Of a stretch of DNA of 64,000 nucleotides, positions 51,346-59,580 are shown in pieces. The stretch comes from Mesorhizobium sp. (GTDB lineage Bacteria; Pseudomonadota; Alphaproteobacteria; Rhizobiales; Rhizobiaceae). Location: assembly GCA_004017275.1 (NCBI GenBank), contig SAKE01000010.1, positions 124,001 through 188,000 of the forward strand. Reading direction: 5' to 3'. The notes under the pieces are model-generated. The model was not told where the DNA came from, ran no database searches, and saw only the letters and a program-made list of their open reading frames with translations. The translations under genes and the position numbers were made by a program. Each line of letters begins with the position of its first letter. The first letter of the stretch is position 1.

Positions 51346-52218
51346 TTGGCTGACATCTGCACTCAAGGCCTGGATACGGGCTTCGTCGGCCTGGGGTTCG
51401 CCAAGGTGGCGTTCCTCGGCGTGGTGCAAGGCATCACCGAACTGCTGCCGATTTCCTCGACCGCCCATATGCGCATCGTGCCGGCCGTGCTCGGCTGGCA
51501 GGATCCGGGTTCCGCCTTCTCCGCCGCCATGCAGCTTGCTGCCCTTGCCGCGGTGGTCAGCTATTTCTGGAGCGACGTCAGGGATATCCTGTTTGGCTCG
51601 CTCGAGGCCCTGGCGCGGCGCGATTTCGCCGACCGGCATTTCAAGCTGGCGCTATGGATCGTGTTGGCGACGATCCCGATCGTCATCGCCGGCGTGGCGC
51701 TCTCAGGCGTGCTCAACGCCTGCAATTCGCCGTTGCGCAGCCTGACAGTGATCGGCTGGGCCGGCATCGCTATGGCCATCCTGCTGGCGCTGGCCGAGAT
51801 CTTTGCTCGTCACCGGCGCAGCATGGGCGAAGCGTCGCTGACTGACGCGCTGCTCGTCGGTGTCGCCCAGATCGGCGCACTGATCCCCGGCGTGTCGCGC
51901 TCGGGCTCGACCCTGACTGCGGCACTGGGGCTCGGCTTCAAGCGGGCCGAGGCGGCGCGCTTCTCGTTCCTGCTTGGGCTACCCGCGATTGCACTCGCCG
52001 GCCTCAAGGAACTCTGGGAACTGCACAAGGTCCATCTCGACGCCCATGGCTGGTCGGTCCTTGCCGTCGGGCTGGCCGTCGCCTCGATTTCCGCCTTCTT
52101 CGCCATTTGGGGGCTGATGCGGGTGCTTGAGCGTTTTTCGGCCTGGCCGTTCGTCATCTATCGCGGCCTGCTCGGCGTCGTCCTGCTGCTCGGCGTGGCG
52201 ATGGGATGGCTCGTCTAA
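51346..52218 (+). CDS. uppP: Undecaprenyl-diphosphatase UppP/BacA
   Basis: Recycles the lipid carrier for cell-wall synthesis by removing a phosphate from undecaprenyl diphosphate in the inner membrane. About 290 residues with seven or eight hydrophobic segments. Catalytic motifs are intact: VVQGITELLPISSTAH near residues 26-41 and PGVSRSGSTLTAALG near 184-198. The TTG at 51346 is chosen; a TTG at 51280 would add a basic leader. Start confidence is low. Bacitracin resistance is a known family phenotype. Confidence 0.9.
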   Translation: MADICTQGLDTGFVGLGFAKVAFLGVVQGITELLPISSTAHMRIVPAVLGWQDPGSAFSAAMQLAALAAVVSYFWSDVRDILFGSLEALARRDFADRHFKLALWIVLATIPIVIAGVALSGVLNACNSPLRSLTVIGWAGIAMAILLALAEIFARHRRSMGEASLTDALLVGVAQIGALIPGVSRSGSTLTAALGLGFKRAEAARFSFLLGLPAIALAGLKELWELHKVHLDAHGWSVLAVGLAVASISAFFAIWGLMRVLERFSAWPFVIYRGLLGVVLLLGVAMGWLV

Positions 52219-52289
52219 GGCAGTTCCACAGTATCGCTTGAAACGGGCTATATCCGTACCGGACCCCGAATCTGGATTCCGGTACGCGC

Positions 52290-53069
52290 ATGGCTTTCTT
52301 GACCCTTCTGCAATTGCTGCCGCTGCTGGCCAAGGCTGCTTTGCCGTCGGTGGCGGCACTCGGCATGGGAATTGGCCAGTGGATCGCCTCGCTGCCGCCA
52401 TGCCGGGACTTCGCCTTCGAGGCGACCAGCTATCTCGTTTGCGAGGTCGATCCGAAACGATATCAAGTCGAGCTGTTCTGGAAGGATCCGGCGGGCAAGC
52501 CGTTTCAGTCGCTGCACAATCTCCATGCCTCGCAACAGGCGGCCGGGCGCACCATGCTGTTCGGCATCAATGCCGGCATGTATCATCCGAACCTCGCGCC
52601 GGTCGGTCTTTATGTCGAGCGTGGCCTCGAAATGGCCACGGTGAAGACGGGTTCGGGAAGCGGCAATTTTTCCCTGCAGCCGAACGGCATTTTCTACATG
52701 CGCGACGGCAAGGCCGCGGTCCGCGCCACCAGGGATTTTGTGAAAAAGCGTCCGCCAGTCGACTATGCGACGCAATCCGGGCCGATGCTGGTGATCGACG
52801 GCAAGCTGCATCCGAAATTCCAGGCTGACGGCACCTCGCGAAAAACCCGCGACGGTGTCGGGGTGCGAAAGGACGGCGTCGCCGTCTTTGCGATTTCGAA
52901 CGGCGCGGTGACCTTCCATGCCTTCGCCCGTCTTTTCCGCGACGCGCTCGGCTGCGACAACGCGCTGTTCCTCGACGGCACGATATCAAGCCTGTTCGCG
53001 CCTGCCATCGGCCGCAATCACGACTACTGGAATCTCGGGCCGATGATCGGCGTTTTCAGGAAATCCTAG
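52290..53069 (+). CDS. Phosphodiester glycosidase family protein (DUF2233)
   Basis: A 259-residue protein with an N-terminal hydrophobic segment (about residues 1-35, signal or anchor). The NAGPA/DUF2233 fold follows: INAGMYHPNLAPVGLYVERG near residues 93-112, GNFSLQPNGIFYM near 125-137, SGPMLVIDGKLHPKF near 167-181 and DNALFLDGTISSLFAP near 228-243 with the catalytic Asp. Relatives remove phospho-linked sugars. An envelope location fits its neighbours UppP and GH25 lysozyme. Confidence 0.85.
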   Translation: MAFLTLLQLLPLLAKAALPSVAALGMGIGQWIASLPPCRDFAFEATSYLVCEVDPKRYQVELFWKDPAGKPFQSLHNLHASQQAAGRTMLFGINAGMYHPNLAPVGLYVERGLEMATVKTGSGSGNFSLQPNGIFYMRDGKAAVRATRDFVKKRPPVDYATQSGPMLVIDGKLHPKFQADGTSRKTRDGVGVRKDGVAVFAISNGAVTFHAFARLFRDALGCDNALFLDGTISSLFAPAIGRNHDYWNLGPMIGVFRKS

Positions 53070-53216
53070 CCGGTTTTCCCCGCCCTTGCTGCACGCGGTG
53101 TGGGCGAAAAAAACTTGATTCAAACTTTATTGGTAATTTCTCATTCATAACTGATCCGGTTTGTCCGTCGGCTGTCGTTTTGCCCTCGGTCTGTTGTGTT
53201 TTGAGTACAGGTCCAG

Positions 53217-54314
53217 ATGCGGATTCCGGGCGCCATCAGTTTTTTGATCGCATCGCTATGCCTTGCCGGCTGCACGTCGACGGCCAGCGTCGATGCCCTG
53301 GATTTGCAGAAACCGTCCAACGAGACCACCAGTTCCGTGATCCGGCCGCCGGCACCGATCGCCACTGCTCCGGCGGCAAGGGGTAACAGGGCGGCAAGGG
53401 CCGAATTGGCTCCTATGTCTGACAACGGTCCGGGGGAAAAAACGCGCCCGTTCGGCTTGGCGGAGGAGGAAGAGACGGGGGTGTTTGCGGCGCCCGATGT
53501 GTCTGATCCCCAAGTGCCTGATGTCGGCGGGCTGCCGGTCGAGCCGGCAGCCTTGGTGTCGCCGCCCAAGCTGTTGACCCGCGCGGCACCGGCCATGCTT
53601 GCCGGGCCGCTCACCCGTTACGGTTTTCGCGACGCCAAGCCGATCAATTTCGGCAAGGCTTCGCCCCGCCACCTTGCCGTGCACGGCGTCGACGTCTCGC
53701 GCTGGCAAGGCAACGTCAACTGGGACAAATTGCGCGCCCAGGGTGCCAACTTCGCCTACATCAAGGCGACCGACGGTGGCGATCATCTCGATCCGATGTT
53801 CACCAGGAACTGGCGCAATGCCGACGCCGCCGGCCTGAAGCGCGGCGCCTATCACTTCTTCTACTGGTGCCGCACGGCGGGCGAGCAAGCCGACTGGTTC
53901 ATCCGCAATGTGCCCAGGGTCGAAGGCGCGCTGCCGCCGGTGATCGACGTCGAGTGGAACGGCGAATCCAGTTGCAAGCGACGGCCGTCGCGCGAAAAGG
54001 TGCTGGAGAAGATGCAGGTGTTCATGGACAGGCTGGAGCGCTACTACGGCCAGCGGCCCATCATCTACACCGCGCCTGATTTCTATCGCGACAATCTGCG
54101 CGGCGCCTTCCTCGACTATCCGTTCTGGCTGCGGGCCGTGGCGCGGCACCCGTCAAAGGTTTACCCCGACCGCAAATGGCTGTTCTGGCAGTATTCCGGC
54201 TCCGGCCTGTCACATGGCGTCACCGGCCGCATCGACCTCAACGTCTTCCACGGCGACGAACGGCAATGGCGCGCCTGGGCCGGCGGACGGCAGACCGTAG
54301 CCGACGCCAACTGA
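53217..54314 (+). CDS. GH25 lysozyme lipoprotein
   Basis: A 365-residue muramidase. Residues 1-19 form a signal with lipobox LAGC, so it is likely anchored in the outer membrane or the periplasmic face. A disordered linker to about residue 155 is followed by the GH25 domain: HGVDVSRWQGNVNWDKL near 158-174, FAYIKATDG near 181-189 and PPVIDVEWNG near 240-249 with the catalytic Asp and Glu. It cleaves peptidoglycan. ATG 53217 with no strong Shine-Dalgarno. Ends 9 bases before the convergent LysR gene. Confidence 0.9.
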   Translation: MRIPGAISFLIASLCLAGCTSTASVDALDLQKPSNETTSSVIRPPAPIATAPAARGNRAARAELAPMSDNGPGEKTRPFGLAEEEETGVFAAPDVSDPQVPDVGGLPVEPAALVSPPKLLTRAAPAMLAGPLTRYGFRDAKPINFGKASPRHLAVHGVDVSRWQGNVNWDKLRAQGANFAYIKATDGGDHLDPMFTRNWRNADAAGLKRGAYHFFYWCRTAGEQADWFIRNVPRVEGALPPVIDVEWNGESSCKRRPSREKVLEKMQVFMDRLERYYGQRPIIYTAPDFYRDNLRGAFLDYPFWLRAVARHPSKVYPDRKWLFWQYSGSGLSHGVTGRIDLNVFHGDERQWRAWAGGRQTVADAN

Positions 54315-54323
54315 AACAGTCCA

Positions 54324-55235
54324 TCAAGCCTGGCGTCCTTCGCTCTCCCTGATATCCGCTGTCTGGGAGAGCACCCAGTCCCTGAACACCTTGATCTTCG
54401 GCGTGTTGCGGCGGCTTTCCAGATGCACCAGCCAATAGCCATCGCCATCAGATCCGACGACTTCGAACGGCTGTAGCAACTGTCCCTTTGCAAGCAGGGC
54501 GCTATAGAGGTTGTGCGTGAGGATTGCAGCGCCCTGATCGGTCAGTGCGGCCATCGCGTCGTAAGCTTGGCCACCGAGTGCCGGACCGGCGATGACGCGA
54601 TCACGATCGAAGACCGCACCGGCTGCTTCAAACCAGGTTTTCCACCAGGGGTCGTCAGGACCGCATAGCGCTACCTTGTAGAGATCCTCAGGGTGCCGAA
54701 TACCGCCGACGCTTTCGGCCAGTTCTGGACTGAGCATTGGCGTGTAATCCGCCTTGAACAGATAATGAGCCGCCAGGCCGGGCCATTTTCCGGTGCCGGT
54801 TCGAATGCCGATGTCCATATCCTCGCGCGTGAAATCGACCAGCCGGGCCGACGTATTCACCTTCACGGCAAGATCGGGATGCATCAGCTGGAATGTTCCA
54901 AGCCACACGGCCAGCCAGTTCGTCGCGAATGTTTCCATGGTTGTGACGGAAAGCACGCCGGCCGCTCCGCCCTTGGTGGCGACCCACGCATCGGCCAAGG
55001 TTGAGAACGCGCCTGTTGCGTGCGGCGCCAGTTGCTGTCCGGCCTCGGTCAGCGCGATCTGCCTTGTTTTTCTTATGAAAAGCGGCGTTCCGGCACGTTC
55101 TTCCAGCACCTTGATCTGATAGCTGGCGGCCGACTGGGTCATGCCGAGTTCTTCGGCGGCTTTGGTGAAACTGCCAAGTCTTGCGGCGGCTTCAAACACC
55201 CGGATGGCGCCTAGCGGCGGTAGCTCCCAACTCAT
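54324..55235 (-). CDS. LysR-type transcriptional regulator, GcvA-like
   Basis: A 303-residue LTTR. The N-terminal winged helix is LPPLGAIRVFEAAARLGSFTKAAEELGMTQSAASYQIK near residues 4-41, followed by the linker helix and a two-lobe effector domain. The start is immediately beside an inverted repeat (55237-55259) that fits an LTTR box and covers its own ribosome binding site. The divergent neighbours, a DUF1127 gene and a methyltransferase, are probable targets. Effector unknown. Confidence 0.94.
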   Translation of the reverse strand: MSWELPPLGAIRVFEAAARLGSFTKAAEELGMTQSAASYQIKVLEERAGTPLFIRKTRQIALTEAGQQLAPHATGAFSTLADAWVATKGGAAGVLSVTTMETFATNWLAVWLGTFQLMHPDLAVKVNTSARLVDFTREDMDIGIRTGTGKWPGLAAHYLFKADYTPMLSPELAESVGGIRHPEDLYKVALCGPDDPWWKTWFEAAGAVFDRDRVIAGPALGGQAYDAMAALTDQGAAILTHNLYSALLAKGQLLQPFEVVGSDGDGYWLVHLESRRNTPKIKVFRDWVLSQTADIRESEGRQA

Positions 55236-55236
55236 G

Positions 55237-55259
55237 ATGCATCAATCCTCCTGATGCAT
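55237..55259. promoter_or_regulatory. LTTR operator dyad
   Basis: ATGCATCA-N7-TGATGCAT, perfect 8+8 arms (55237-55244 and 55252-55259). It includes T-N11-A, the LysR-type consensus. On the minus strand the AGGAGG of the regulator's ribosome binding site (55247-55252) lies inside it. Autorepression with divergent activation is the usual LTTR pattern. Confidence 0.65.
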
Positions 55260-55340
55260 GGTACGCGACGTTCGATTGGAAACCAAGGCTGAAAACAGGC
55301 ATGCTCCTTTCATCAAATCGAACCCCGAAAGGACATGGCA

Positions 55341-55508
55341 ATGACTACCACCTCGCACAGCACGTTTCGTCGTCCGATCCTCGACCTCTTCGCCGCTCCC
55401 TTCAGGACCCGCTCACGTGGCCTGCTTGACCAGCGTGCGCTGTCGGACCATTTCCTACGCGATATCGGACTGCTCGATGGACACGCTTCCGCCGGCAGCA
55501 TTCGCTGA
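55341..55508 (+). CDS. Short DUF1127 protein
   Basis: A 55-residue protein starting MTTTSHSTFRRPILDLFAAP, with core LLDQRALSDHFLRDIGLLDG: the helix plus 'DIGL' pattern of DUF1127. GAAAGGA at 55327-55333 precedes the ATG at 55341. It is under 60 residues, so it is easily overlooked. It lies divergent from the LysR gene and 47 bases before the methyltransferase start. Confidence 0.78.
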   Translation: MTTTSHSTFRRPILDLFAAPFRTRSRGLLDQRALSDHFLRDIGLLDGHASAGSIR

Positions 55509-55555
55509 GGAAAGTGTCCGGCTCTTTGACCAACATGGACGCATGGGAGGAAAAG

Positions 55556-56164
55556 ATGGGTGTGTCATCGGAGGCTCTGGCACAGAGCCGTCAAACCATC
55601 AGCGCTTACGAGGACTATGCGGAACAATATGATGCCATCGTGCGCCATGTTCCCAACGAGAGGGAGCAGGCATCGCTGAGGCGCCTGGTGGCGATCGCCG
55701 GCACGGGCGGCCAGATCCTGGAAGTCGGGTCGGGAGCGGGATACGATGCGGACTTTCTCGAGGGTTTGGGCGTCACGGTTCGGCGCACCGACGCAACCAA
55801 GCGGTTTCTCGAGCTGCAGGCCGCGCGTGGCAGGCGTGGCGAGCTTCTCGATCTCATCACCGATGATCTCGGCGGCCCCTACGACGCAGTCCTGGCCCTG
55901 TGCGTCCTGATCCATGTGCCTCGCGACCAGACCGACCAGGTGCTTGCCAAGATAGCCGGGTCGCTGCGGCCAGGCGGCGCCTTCCTCGTCTCGATGCGCA
56001 ATGGCGACGGCGAGACATCAGGCGAATATCACACGGTCTATTGGCGCAGGGACGATTTCGCGGCCCGTCTCGAAACCGCTGGGCTGGTCCTCATCCGGGA
56101 CGATTTCAACGTCGGCCGCAACAGCGAAGAATGGAACACGTTCCTGGCCGTGAAGCCTGCATGA
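55556..56164 (+). CDS. Class I SAM methyltransferase
   Basis: A 202-residue methyltransferase. Motif I ILEVGSGAGYDADFLEGLG lies near residues 53-71, motif II acidic turn RRTDATKRF near 75-83, and AVLALCVLIHVPRDQ near 106-120 with LRPGGAFLVSMRNGD near 136-150. ATG 55556 follows a near-ideal GGGAGG with 5-base spacing; GTG 55514 and ATG 55535 are weaker alternatives. Substrate unknown. Probably co-transcribed with the DUF1127 gene and under the LysR regulator. Confidence 0.85.
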   Translation: MGVSSEALAQSRQTISAYEDYAEQYDAIVRHVPNEREQASLRRLVAIAGTGGQILEVGSGAGYDADFLEGLGVTVRRTDATKRFLELQAARGRRGELLDLITDDLGGPYDAVLALCVLIHVPRDQTDQVLAKIAGSLRPGGAFLVSMRNGDGETSGEYHTVYWRRDDFAARLETAGLVLIRDDFNVGRNSEEWNTFLAVKPA

Positions 56165-56234
56165 TGCGCCGCGGGCTGTCGCTGTTCGCGCTGCCTTTTA
56201 GATTTTGCGAATAAAGCGAGACATTGCCGCCGCC

Positions 56235-57245
56235 ATGCTGTCTATGTACAGGCTCCTGCACTCCTTGGGGGGAGACGAGTTGGAGCTCAAGATCATGCTT
56301 GTCGGCTTTGCCTGCGTGGTCGCGGGCATGCTGTCGTTCATCACCTTCATGAAATGGCGAGAGGTGAAGGCACTCAGCCGCTGGCTGCCGACGCCGGGAA
56401 AGATCATCTCGTCGCGCGTCGAGGCACGCGAGGTCAGAAGCTCGGGGGTTGGCTCGGACAGCAGCGATACCACCGAAATGCGCAATTTTCCGGCGATCAC
56501 CTTTGAATACAAGGTCGGCGGCAAAAAATTTCAAAGCTCGCGCTACAGCGTGAAGGAGAATTTGGGGAATTTCGAAGTCACTGAGACCCTTGCGCAGTTC
56601 CCCCGCGGCACGGAGGTGACTGTCTTCTACAATCCGGCCGATCCGAGCAAAGCCGTGATCGAGCGCACCATGCCGGACGGCGCCTTCAAGTTCATGGTCC
56701 AGCTTTCGGCAGGGTTGGTGATCGGCGCGGTTGTGCTGGTGTTTTCCGTCGGCGGCGTCCTGGAGGCGATCGGGCCGCATCTGCCGAAGCCGCAGAACCT
56801 CGGCGCGGGAGCGCTGCTGCTGTTCATGGGTCTCTTCATCCTGAGCATGGGTTTCGCCCAGAAATCGCTGGCCGAGCAGGCGGCAAAATGGCCGATCGCG
56901 GCCGGCCGCATCGATACCTCGGGCCTGCAGGCGCTTCGAAACCATTCCGGCTATGGCCGCTGGCGCACCGTCTTCAAATCCCGCATCGTCTACTCCTATG
57001 GCGTCGCCGGCCAGCGCTACAGCGCCGACCGCGTCACCTTCGGCGCCACCGTGACGGCATCGCTGCCCGGCCTCGTCGGCGGCCAGGCGCGGCAGTATGT
57101 CGAAGGCAGCAAGGTCGACGTGCACTATGACCCCGCCAACCCCGGCTCGGCGGTGCTCGAATGCCGGGTGCGCGGGCTGTGGCTGCTGTGGGTCTGCTCG
57201 GCAGGCTTTCTCGGTGGCGCGGCGTTTCTGGTCGGGTTGGTGTGA
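56235..57245 (+). CDS. DUF3592 membrane protein with duplicated domain
   Basis: About 336 residues with hydrophobic segments near residues 20-40, 155-175, 185-205 and 315-335. Two similar extracytoplasmic DUF3592 modules appear: residues about 45-145 (WLPTPGKIISSRV, ITFEYKVGGKKFQSSRYSV, VFYNPADPSKAVIE) and 215-310 (WPIAAGRIDTSGL, IVYSYGVAGQRYSADRV, VHYDPANPGSAVLE). The internal duplication is clear. Start uncertain: ATG 56235 or TTG 56281, the latter after GGGGGGAGA. Function unknown. Confidence 0.8.
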   Translation: MLSMYRLLHSLGGDELELKIMLVGFACVVAGMLSFITFMKWREVKALSRWLPTPGKIISSRVEAREVRSSGVGSDSSDTTEMRNFPAITFEYKVGGKKFQSSRYSVKENLGNFEVTETLAQFPRGTEVTVFYNPADPSKAVIERTMPDGAFKFMVQLSAGLVIGAVVLVFSVGGVLEAIGPHLPKPQNLGAGALLLFMGLFILSMGFAQKSLAEQAAKWPIAAGRIDTSGLQALRNHSGYGRWRTVFKSRIVYSYGVAGQRYSADRVTFGATVTASLPGLVGGQARQYVEGSKVDVHYDPANPGSAVLECRVRGLWLLWVCSAGFLGGAAFLVGLV

Positions 57246-57297
57246 GCGTGGCAATCGCTTCAGCTTCGGATTCGTACCCCAACCTTTTCCGGACTTT

Positions 57298-57537
57298 GGC
57301 GCCGCCCCTCATCTGCCTGCCGGCATCTTCTCCCCGTATAGTGACGGGGAGAAGGACGATTTGGCGACGGATTTCGCCAATCTCCAGCGTTGCAGAATGG
57401 GTGCCGAGGTTGCGGCCGGCCCCCTTCTCCCCGTCACCATACGGGGAGTTGAGGAGTGGTCCGCGCAGCGGACGAAAAGCCAATTGCTTGGCTTTTCCGA
57501 GCGACGAACGCCCGGCAGGGCGATGAGGGGCGGCGCT
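57298..57537. repeat. Inverted mosaic element with internal insertion
   Basis: Left arm 57298-57353 (CCGCCCCTCATCTGCCTGCCGGC then a TTCTCCCCGTATAGTGACGG hairpin) and right arm 57421-57450 plus 57510-57537 are inverses. The right arm is split by about 55 bases that carry the GTGGTCCGCGCAGCGGAC / AAAAGCCAATTGCTTGGCTTTT module, also seen inverted at 50.8 kb. It fills most of the 395-base gap 57246-57640. No gene seen there. Confidence 0.75.
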
Positions 57538-57640
57538 AACTTCGACTTGGTGGTCTCCACCCACAAGCGATCGCCCTGCTGGTGGTCTGAGGAGATGGAT
57601 GCTTTCAGCAGCGGACGAGGGGTCCGTTGTCGAAACCGGG

Positions 57641-57962
57641 TCAGGTGAACCGCAGCGTAGCGCCATGCCTGACGATATGGATGACGCGCGTGAACGGCTC
57701 CTCCAGCGACGGGTCCGACCCATAGCATTGGCTTGCCCGTACCACCCAGCCGGTCGAGCTCTTGCGAAACGTCGCGTGCTCGCAGTCGAGATCGGGAAAC
57801 GACAGGGCCGCCTGATCCACGGTGAACACAGTCTGGCGCTGGATGTCGGCGGCCGCATGGCAGTTCAGCCTGTCGCCGGACCATGCCCCGACATAGGGCG
57901 CCGCCGCCAGCGGGGCCAACCGCGAATGCAGCCATCGCCATCGTCATCACCAACCGCCGCAT
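57641..57962 (-). pseudogene. Frameshifted exported protein
   Basis: The frame ending at 57641 has a mature-type protein YVGAWSGDRLNCHAAADI... but no signal. The signal peptide MRRLVMTMAMAAFA is in the next frame, starting at 57962. Removing one G from the GCGGTTGG-type run (plus strand 57917-57922) would join them as ...AAFALAPLAAAPYVGAW, a textbook signal peptide. So the gene carries a one-base insertion, either a true mutation or a sequencing error. Intact protein would be about 106 residues with four cysteines. Function unknown. Confidence 0.75.
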
Positions 57963-58146
57963 CACCGGTTTTTCTCCCTCGGCCCGTGCGCTCGACCACA
58001 CAGATTGGCGAACCTTGCAAGGACAAGTTTTCGTCCGAGTGCGGATAAATATAGGCTCGGGATTTCGCTTATGGTTTTGCACGGATGGTGCGACTGTGTG
58101 GGCACAACGCATAGGGCTTGGCTTCCAACACCTTCAGAGACATTTG

Positions 58147-58686
58147 ATGATCAACCGCAAACTGGCCCGGGTTTTCAAACTGGCCTTCGTCCTCCTGGGC
58201 CTCCTCGGCCCGATGCAGGCGGCCTTCGCAAAAGAATGCCTCCTGAGCCACGCCACCTATCGCGAGCCGCGCTCCGGTGCCGTGATGCAATTCCGGCCTC
58301 TCGCCAACGAGCCGGCGGCGCTGACGGCCGAAGTCTTTTCGCTGGCCGTGCCCAACACCGGCACGAGCCTGCCGGCCGACATCACGTGGACCAACGGCAA
58401 AAATTCCTTTCCGCTCGGCACCATCCGCCACACCTGCACCGACGATGACCGCGAAGCAGGGCTGCAGGACGGCAGCGGGCTGTGCAGGATATGGGATGGA
58501 CAGGTCTATGCCTTGACCGGCGGTGGCGCCGAGCAGCTGAATTCGCGCGAAGCGACACCGGCGCCGAAAGGGCTGCTTTTGCCCGATTTCGGCGTGGCGT
58601 TCACCGAATGGGCCGATTTCGCCAATGCAAATCCCGACGGTTCGGCGTGGGATGCCTTCACCTTGACAGGATGCAGCGATGAATAG
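58147..58686 (+). CDS. Exported protein of unknown function
   Basis: A 179-residue protein with a Sec signal peptide (INRKLARVFKLAFVLLGLLG, cleavage near AFA residue 26). The mature domain has three cysteines and a beta-rich pattern. Segments: TYREPRSGAVMQFRPLANEPAA, VPNTGTSLPADITWTNGKN, LCRIWDGQVYAL and LLPDFGVAFTEWADF. No family recognised. It overlaps the next gene by 8 bases. The pair is a likely exported unit. Confidence 0.65.
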   Translation: MINRKLARVFKLAFVLLGLLGPMQAAFAKECLLSHATYREPRSGAVMQFRPLANEPAALTAEVFSLAVPNTGTSLPADITWTNGKNSFPLGTIRHTCTDDDREAGLQDGSGLCRIWDGQVYALTGGGAEQLNSREATPAPKGLLLPDFGVAFTEWADFANANPDGSAWDAFTLTGCSDE

Positions 58687-59299
58687 CGCCATGCGATCGA
58701 TCATCGGGGCCAGCGCCCTGCTCGCATCCGCAACGATATCCGCCCTGGCGGACGAACCGGCGCCATCGCGCCCGCCCATCGACAAATGCGTCTGGGAAAG
58801 GCTGATGGACAAGACCGTCGGGCTGGCCGCCTGGGCGCAGCGCTGCGACTTCGGCTTCCGCCGGATCCATTTCGAATTCGCCGGCAATGCGCTTGCCATC
58901 AAATACAGCGATGGCGGCGCGGCCGCCCCCCTTGTCGAGGTTTTCGACATCCAATCCGGCGAAACCGCCGAAGCTGCCTTGCAGCGCCTGTTCCTGCAAA
59001 AGACCGACAAAGCCGTCAGCGCCCGCTGCGTGCTGGCGCCTTACACGCAGGGCACAGTCCCCGCCGGAGTCAAACGCTACACATTCAGCCCCGACGCCGC
59101 CTACGCGAAAGAACTGAAAGCGCTGGCCAGCCCCGATGAGATCCCGGAGCCGCCCTGCGGCGCCTGGGGCGAAATGCCTGACGGCATTCAGTATTTCGAG
59201 GTGCCGGCGGGTGAGGGGCGGAAGTTGCTGTTCGTGCGGATAGGCCAGGACGAGCCGTTGTTTGACGAGCAGACGCTGCGGGTGTTGCCGGCGGGGTAG
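58679..59299 (+). CDS. Exported protein of unknown function
   Basis: A 206-residue protein with a Sec signal (MNSAMRSIIGASALLASATIS, cleavage near residue 24). Five cysteines, including DKCVWERLMDKTVGLAAWAQRCDFGF near residues 35-60. No known domain. The eight-base overlap with the preceding exported protein implies coupled translation and perhaps a common periplasmic complex. No catalytic motif is apparent. Confidence 0.65.
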   Translation: MNSAMRSIIGASALLASATISALADEPAPSRPPIDKCVWERLMDKTVGLAAWAQRCDFGFRRIHFEFAGNALAIKYSDGGAAAPLVEVFDIQSGETAEAALQRLFLQKTDKAVSARCVLAPYTQGTVPAGVKRYTFSPDAAYAKELKALASPDEIPEPPCGAWGEMPDGIQYFEVPAGEGRKLLFVRIGQDEPLFDEQTLRVLPAG

Positions 59300-59342
59300 G
59301 GGCGGGATCAGAGACTGATGCGGAGATCGCGAGGTCTGCCTT

Positions 59343-59549
59343 CTAGGCGTCCACGTATTCTGCGAGGCTGACACCCTTGGGCACATCCAGCCCATCGGCG
59401 CGCAAGCCTTCGATGTGAAAGCGTATTGCGTCGCGAATCTCGGTTTCCACTTCAGGCACAGTCGCACCGGTCGCGATGCAGCCGGGTAGGTCCGGCACAT
59501 AGGCAGCGAAGTTGTTTCCTACCTTTTCAATCACCACCGCGTAACGCAT
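59343..59549 (-). CDS. HicB-like antitoxin-type protein, no HicA seen
   Basis: A 68-residue protein of the HicB/UPF0150 partial RNase H-like fold: MRYAVVIEKVGNNFAAYVPDLPGCIATG near residues 1-28, then VEAEIRDAI-like VETEIRDAIRFHIEGLRADG. Normal hicAB loci have a HicA toxin of about 60 residues upstream. Here only 31 bases separate it from the ImmA gene stop, so HicA is absent. The C-terminal DNA-binding domain of some HicB proteins is also missing. It may be an orphan or a non-TA protein. Confidence 0.8.
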   Translation of the reverse strand: MRYAVVIEKVGNNFAAYVPDLPGCIATGATVPEVETEIRDAIRFHIEGLRADGLDVPKGVSLAEYVDA

Positions 59550-59580
59550 GTCATGACTCCGACCGGGAATTGATTGAGGG

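Noticed and set aside
57309..58112. Minus-strand open frame of 267 codons across the repeat
   Set aside because: Only its signal-peptide segment is meaningful; the rest is out of frame with the real mature domain and runs into repeat DNA.
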